64,000 bases of DNA from Acidobacteriota bacterium (lineage in GTDB: Bacteria; Acidobacteriota; Vicinamibacteria; Vicinamibacterales; JAKQTR01). The notes beneath the pieces are model-generated. The model did not search any database, was not told the DNA's origin, and saw nothing but the letters and a program-made list of their open reading frames with translations. Of the stretch, positions 61,412-64,000 are shown in pieces. Numbering within the stretch: position 1 is the stretch's first letter; every line of letters starts with the position of its first letter. The stretch lies in NCBI GenBank assembly GCA_029562975.1, contig JAKQTR010000038.1, positions 1 through 64,000 on the forward strand, given 5' to 3'. The translations under genes were made by a program, and so were the position numbers.

Positions 61412-62490
61412 GCGGGTTCGAGCGCGCGCGGGAGATCCTGGAGGCCGGGATCTCGGGCGGGGTCTTCCCCGGCTGCGCGGTGGACGTCGGCTCTGCAGCC
61501 TCGGCGGCCTGGCAGGACGCCTTCGGGCGGCTTACGTACGAGGACGACGCGGCGCCCGCCCGGGTGTCCACGGTGTACGACCTGGCGTCGCTCACCAAGC
61601 CCGTCGCGACGGCGACACTCGCCATGCGCCTCGTGGAGGCTCGCGCGCTGGCGCTGGACGATGCGCTCGCGGCGCACAACCCCTTGTGGCGCGGTGGCGG
61701 CCGGGACCCGGTCACGCTGCGCGATCTGCTCGAGCATGCCTCCGGGCTCCCCGCCTGGGCGCCGCTCTGGCAGCGGGGCTGCGGGGCGGAGCAGGTGGCG
61801 GCCCTGGCCGCGAGGACGCCGCTCGAGTACGAACCGCGATCCCGGAGCGTGTACAGCGATCTCGGGTTCATCCTGCTCGGCGCCGCGCTCGAGCGAACGG
61901 CCGGCGCGCCGCTCGATCGGCAGTTCGCGCAGGTCGCGGCATCGCTGGCACCCGACGCGCCGGCGGACTTCGTCCTGACCTACCGCCCGTCCGCGCTCCA
62001 GGCACCCTCCGTCGCCCCGACCCGCGTTGCCGACTCTCGCGGCCGGCTGCTCGTCGGCGAGGTCGACGACGACAACGCGTGGGCAATGGGCGGCGTGGCC
62101 GGCCACGCCGGGCTGTTCGGCACGGCCGGCGCCGTCGGCGCGTTCGCCCGATCGGTCCTGCGGGCGCTTGCCGGCGACGCGCGCGCGGAACGGCAGATCG
62201 CCATCGCCGCGACGCTGCGCGCGTTCCTGGCGCCGTCCGGCGTGCCCGGCAGCTCTCGCAGCCTGGGGTGGGACCTCATGCGGCCGTCGTCGTCGTGCGG
62301 ATCGAGGATGTCGGCGTCGGCGTTCGGCCACACCGGCTTCACCGGGACGTCGCTCTGGATCGACCCGGCCCGCGACTTCTATGCGGTGCTGCTGTCGAAC
62401 CGCGTGTACCCGAAGGCGGGACCTGGCGACGCGATGCAGGCCCTGAGGCGCGCCTTTCACGACGCCGTGGCGGCTGCTATCGGGGAATGA
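61408..62490 (+). CDS. Beta-lactamase-family serine hydrolase
   Basis: The 360-residue protein starts at a GTG overlapping the transporter stop (GTGA). The class C/AmpH-type catalytic residues are SLTK (Ser61, Lys64), YSD (Tyr149) and HTGFTG near the C-terminus. No signal peptide is visible, so the enzyme should be cytosolic unless a start is missed. Such proteins include D,D-peptidases and the YbbE-like hydrolase of the Bacillus MurNAc recycling cluster. The place beside murQ suggests action on muropeptides or their derivatives. Its stop overlaps the next gene on the other strand by 14 nt. Confidence 0.85.
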   Translation: MSGFERAREILEAGISGGVFPGCAVDVGSAASAAWQDAFGRLTYEDDAAPARVSTVYDLASLTKPVATATLAMRLVEARALALDDALAAHNPLWRGGGRDPVTLRDLLEHASGLPAWAPLWQRGCGAEQVAALAARTPLEYEPRSRSVYSDLGFILLGAALERTAGAPLDRQFAQVAASLAPDAPADFVLTYRPSALQAPSVAPTRVADSRGRLLVGEVDDDNAWAMGGVAGHAGLFGTAGAVGAFARSVLRALAGDARAERQIAIAATLRAFLAPSGVPGSSRSLGWDLMRPSSSCGSRMSASAFGHTGFTGTSLWIDPARDFYAVLLSNRVYPKAGPGDAMQALRRAFHDAVAAAIGE

Positions 62491-63205
62491 TCGGGCCGCC
62501 GGGCCCTGCGCCCCTGCCTCGCTGGGGCCCGCCCTGCCGCCCTCCCTGGAACCCGCCCTGGAAGGCCCCCTCGGTTTCGCCCTGGGAGCCGCGCTGGAAG
62601 CCCCGCTGCCCTGGCACGGGCTGGCCCCGCCGGCCGGCCCGGCCCGCTGCGGCCGGCTGGATCCAGACGAACTGCCATTCGTTGTACTTCGTGCGCCCCT
62701 CGAGCGCTCGAATCGAAGCCGCCGTGCTCTTGCTCGCCACGCCGACGACGCCGCCTTGCGGCCCGGCCACCTGGCTGCCGAAGGCCGAGCCCTGCGTCAC
62801 GAGGCCGCCTTCCGAGGCGCCGCCCTGGACGGCCCGGCCCTGGGTCGGGCCGGGCGCGCCTCGCCGCCCCGACTGCGCCGCCATGCGCTGCGCGAGCGTG
62901 GACTGGTAGAGGATCTCGAAGTCCGCGTTCTTGTTGACCGGGTCCTTGTACTGCTTGCGCAGGAAGCGCTGCTCGACGAGGACCTCGATTGTCGGCGGGT
63001 ACGCGTTGGCGTACTTGCGCTGGTAGAGCTGGATTGCCCGGGCGTACTGCCGGCCGCGAAAGACGAGTTCCTCCTCGCGCTCGCGCTGGATCGCCGTGCG
63101 CCACACCGGCATGGCGACGCTGATCAGCACGCCCGACACGGCGATGGCGACGAGCAACGCCACCATCGCATATCCTGCTTCCCTTCCGCGCGCCGGACGG
63201 CCCAT
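62477..63205 (-). CDS. Pseudopilin-like (type II secretion) protein with a Gly/Gln-rich tail
   Basis: The 242-residue protein from ATG 63205 has a prepilin-like N-terminus (GREAG then YAMVALLVAIAVSGVLISVAM). Cleavage after Gly11 would leave position +5 as Ala16, not the usual Glu. A helical spine and REREEELVFRGRQYARAIQLYQRKY follow, like GspG-type pseudopilins. The C-terminus (about 130-242) is Gly/Gln/Arg-rich, with repeated RGSQGETEGAFQGGFQGGRQGG-like units. Its stop overlaps the serine hydrolase gene. Next to a PKD-repeat protein it may be an export or surface component. It might also be a type IV pilus minor pilin. Confidence 0.7.
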   Translation of the reverse strand: MGRPARGREAGYAMVALLVAIAVSGVLISVAMPVWRTAIQREREEELVFRGRQYARAIQLYQRKYANAYPPTIEVLVEQRFLRKQYKDPVNKNADFEILYQSTLAQRMAAQSGRRGAPGPTQGRAVQGGASEGGLVTQGSAFGSQVAGPQGGVVGVASKSTAASIRALEGRTKYNEWQFVWIQPAAAGRAGRRGQPVPGQRGFQRGSQGETEGAFQGGFQGGRQGGPQRGRGAGPGGPIIPR

Positions 63206-63216
63206 CTCCCCCGCCG

Positions 63217-64000
63217 CTACTGAACGACGATCTCCCGCTGGGCGGAGCCGGACGCGCCGCCGAGGGTGACGGCGCGGACCGTCACGGTGTACCGCCTGCC
63301 GCCGCCGGACTGGTACAGGTGGCTCGTCGTGCCGCCCGATGTGACGCGCGTGGAGCCGTCGCCGAAGTCCCATTCGAAGCGCTCGATGGCGGATCCGATC
63401 GGGGTGGTGGTCGCCGTGGCGGTGAACTCGGCTGGCGCGGTGGTAGTGATCACCGACGCGCCCACGCTCAGGGACACCGTGACGACGACGGTCTGCACGC
63501 TCACCGACGCAGTCGCCGAGGCGGTCTCCCCGGCGGCGTCGGTGGCCGTGGCCTTCACCACATAGGTCCCGCTCGAGTGGTACGTGTGCGTGACCGAGCT
63601 CAGGCCCGCGTTCGACACCGCCTGGCTGGCGCCGTCACCGAAGTCGATGATCGCGCGCTGGACGGCCGCGCCGCCCGCCGTAACGCTCACGCTGAACACG
63701 GCGGGGACGCCCGGGACCAGGCTGCTCGACGGGATCGACACCGTCACCGTCGGCCCGACGCGAACCTTGACGCTCACCGACGCGGACATCTCTCCGCCGG
63801 ATCCGCCGACGACAGAGGCCTTGACCGAGGAGGTCGCGGTCGTCGTCAGGCTGGTGCGGGCTTCGCCGTTGCCGTCGCTCATGACCGCCGTTTGCGACAG
63901 CACGCCGTTGTCGGTCGAGAAGGCGACCGGGACGCCGGCGAGGCGGTTCCCGGCCTTGTCGTTCACGACCGCCGTCAGCAGCACCGTGCCGCCCGCCGCC
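63217..64000 (-). CDS. Surface protein with bacterial Ig-like and PKD domains (5' end beyond the window)
   Basis: The frame is open to the right edge, so the N-terminus is missing; at least 260 C-terminal residues are seen. An Ig-like Big_1 domain comes first (VVNDKAGNRLAGVPVAFSTDNGVLS), then two PKD-like domains with the FGDG motif (IIDFGDGASQAV; FEWDFGDGSTRVTSGG). These modules occur in extracellular adhesins and enzymes as spacers. The gene ends 11 nt before the pseudopilin-like start on the same strand, so the pair may be cotranscribed. Confidence 0.8.
   Translation of the reverse strand, partial: AAGGTVLLTAVVNDKAGNRLAGVPVAFSTDNGVLSQTAVMSDGNGEARTSLTTTATSSVKASVVGGSGGEMSASVSVKVRVGPTVTVSIPSSSLVPGVPAVFSVSVTAGGAAVQRAIIDFGDGASQAVSNAGLSSVTHTYHSSGTYVVKATATDAAGETASATASVSVQTVVVTVSLSVGASVITTTAPAEFTATATTTPIGSAIERFEWDFGDGSTRVTSGGTTSHLYQSGGGRRYTVTVRAVTLGGASGSAQREIVVQ

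Noticed and set aside
62500-62640. Gly/Gln-coding repeats as a CRISPR or tandem DNA array
   Set aside because: They are imperfect in-frame units of the pseudopilin-like tail without spacers.

Overview
The window is a 64 kb piece of a G+C-rich genome (by eye about two thirds G+C or more) from a diderm, LPS-exporting bacterium. It carries lptB, an lptC-like gene, an lptF-lptG fusion, a complete tol-pal cluster and OmpA-type proteins. The mix of families, with large secreted peptidases and propellers next to a regulatory PTS with HprK, sigma-54 and RapZ, looks to me like an Acidobacteriota genome, perhaps class Vicinamibacteria. That placement is inference from gene content, with no marker comparison behind it. 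Almost every base is coding, and most long open frames on the opposite strand are high-G+C shadows of real genes.

Layout. 1-650: the start of an IS3-family orfA runs off the left edge, followed by a gene-poor spacer. 650-9132: exported proteins (M14 carboxypeptidase, five-bladed-propeller glycosidase-like protein, RCC1 plus FG-GAP protein), then acyP, apt and an OmpA-domain protein. 9399-11130: tRNA-Arg(CCT), a membrane-anchored TPR protein and an agmatinase-family enzyme. 11332-17012 (minus): mutS, translationally coupled to a metallopeptidase/propeller/barrel protein. 17060-20248 (plus): tsaB-rimI, a DUF465 protein, psd-pssA. 20240-26452: a 1,324-residue NtrY-like histidine kinase, an unknown membrane protein and a BamB-like propeller.

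26607-42713 (plus) is one tightly packed run of 13 genes: dnaE, accA, recJ, lptC, lptB, rpoN, hpf, hprK, rapZ, PTS EIIA(Man), ptsH, ptsI and a cupin. It links replication, lipid synthesis, LPS export and a sugar-permease-free regulatory phosphorelay (EI-HPr-EIIA with HPr kinase). 42744-48004 (minus) is tolQ-tolR-tonB/tolA-like-tolB-pal-cpoB followed by ssb. 48176-53403 (plus) holds recN, miaB, a bifunctional-nuclease-family gene, parA and parB. Then come the fused lptF-lptG permease, a PHP-domain protein and xerD (minus), and a murQ-SSS symporter-serine hydrolase operon that looks like peptidoglycan amino-sugar salvage. The right end has a pseudopilin-like protein and a Big_1/PKD surface protein cut by the window edge.

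Regulatory reading. Good sigma-70-type boxes are visible ahead of parA (TTGACA-N18-TAGAAT), murQ (TTGACA-N17-TAGTAT) and tolQ, and one sits inside the 3' end of lptC ahead of lptB-rpoN. Several genes have a -10-like box so close to the start codon that the mRNA would be leaderless or nearly so. Many operon junctions use a GTGA stop/start overlap. I see no CRISPR array, prophage or rRNA. The most unusual items are the murQ salvage operon with an SSS transporter, the altered PEP-domain loop of EI, the LptF-LptG fusion, the AT-rich patches in and after parB, and the protease-propeller-barrel protein coupled to mutS.
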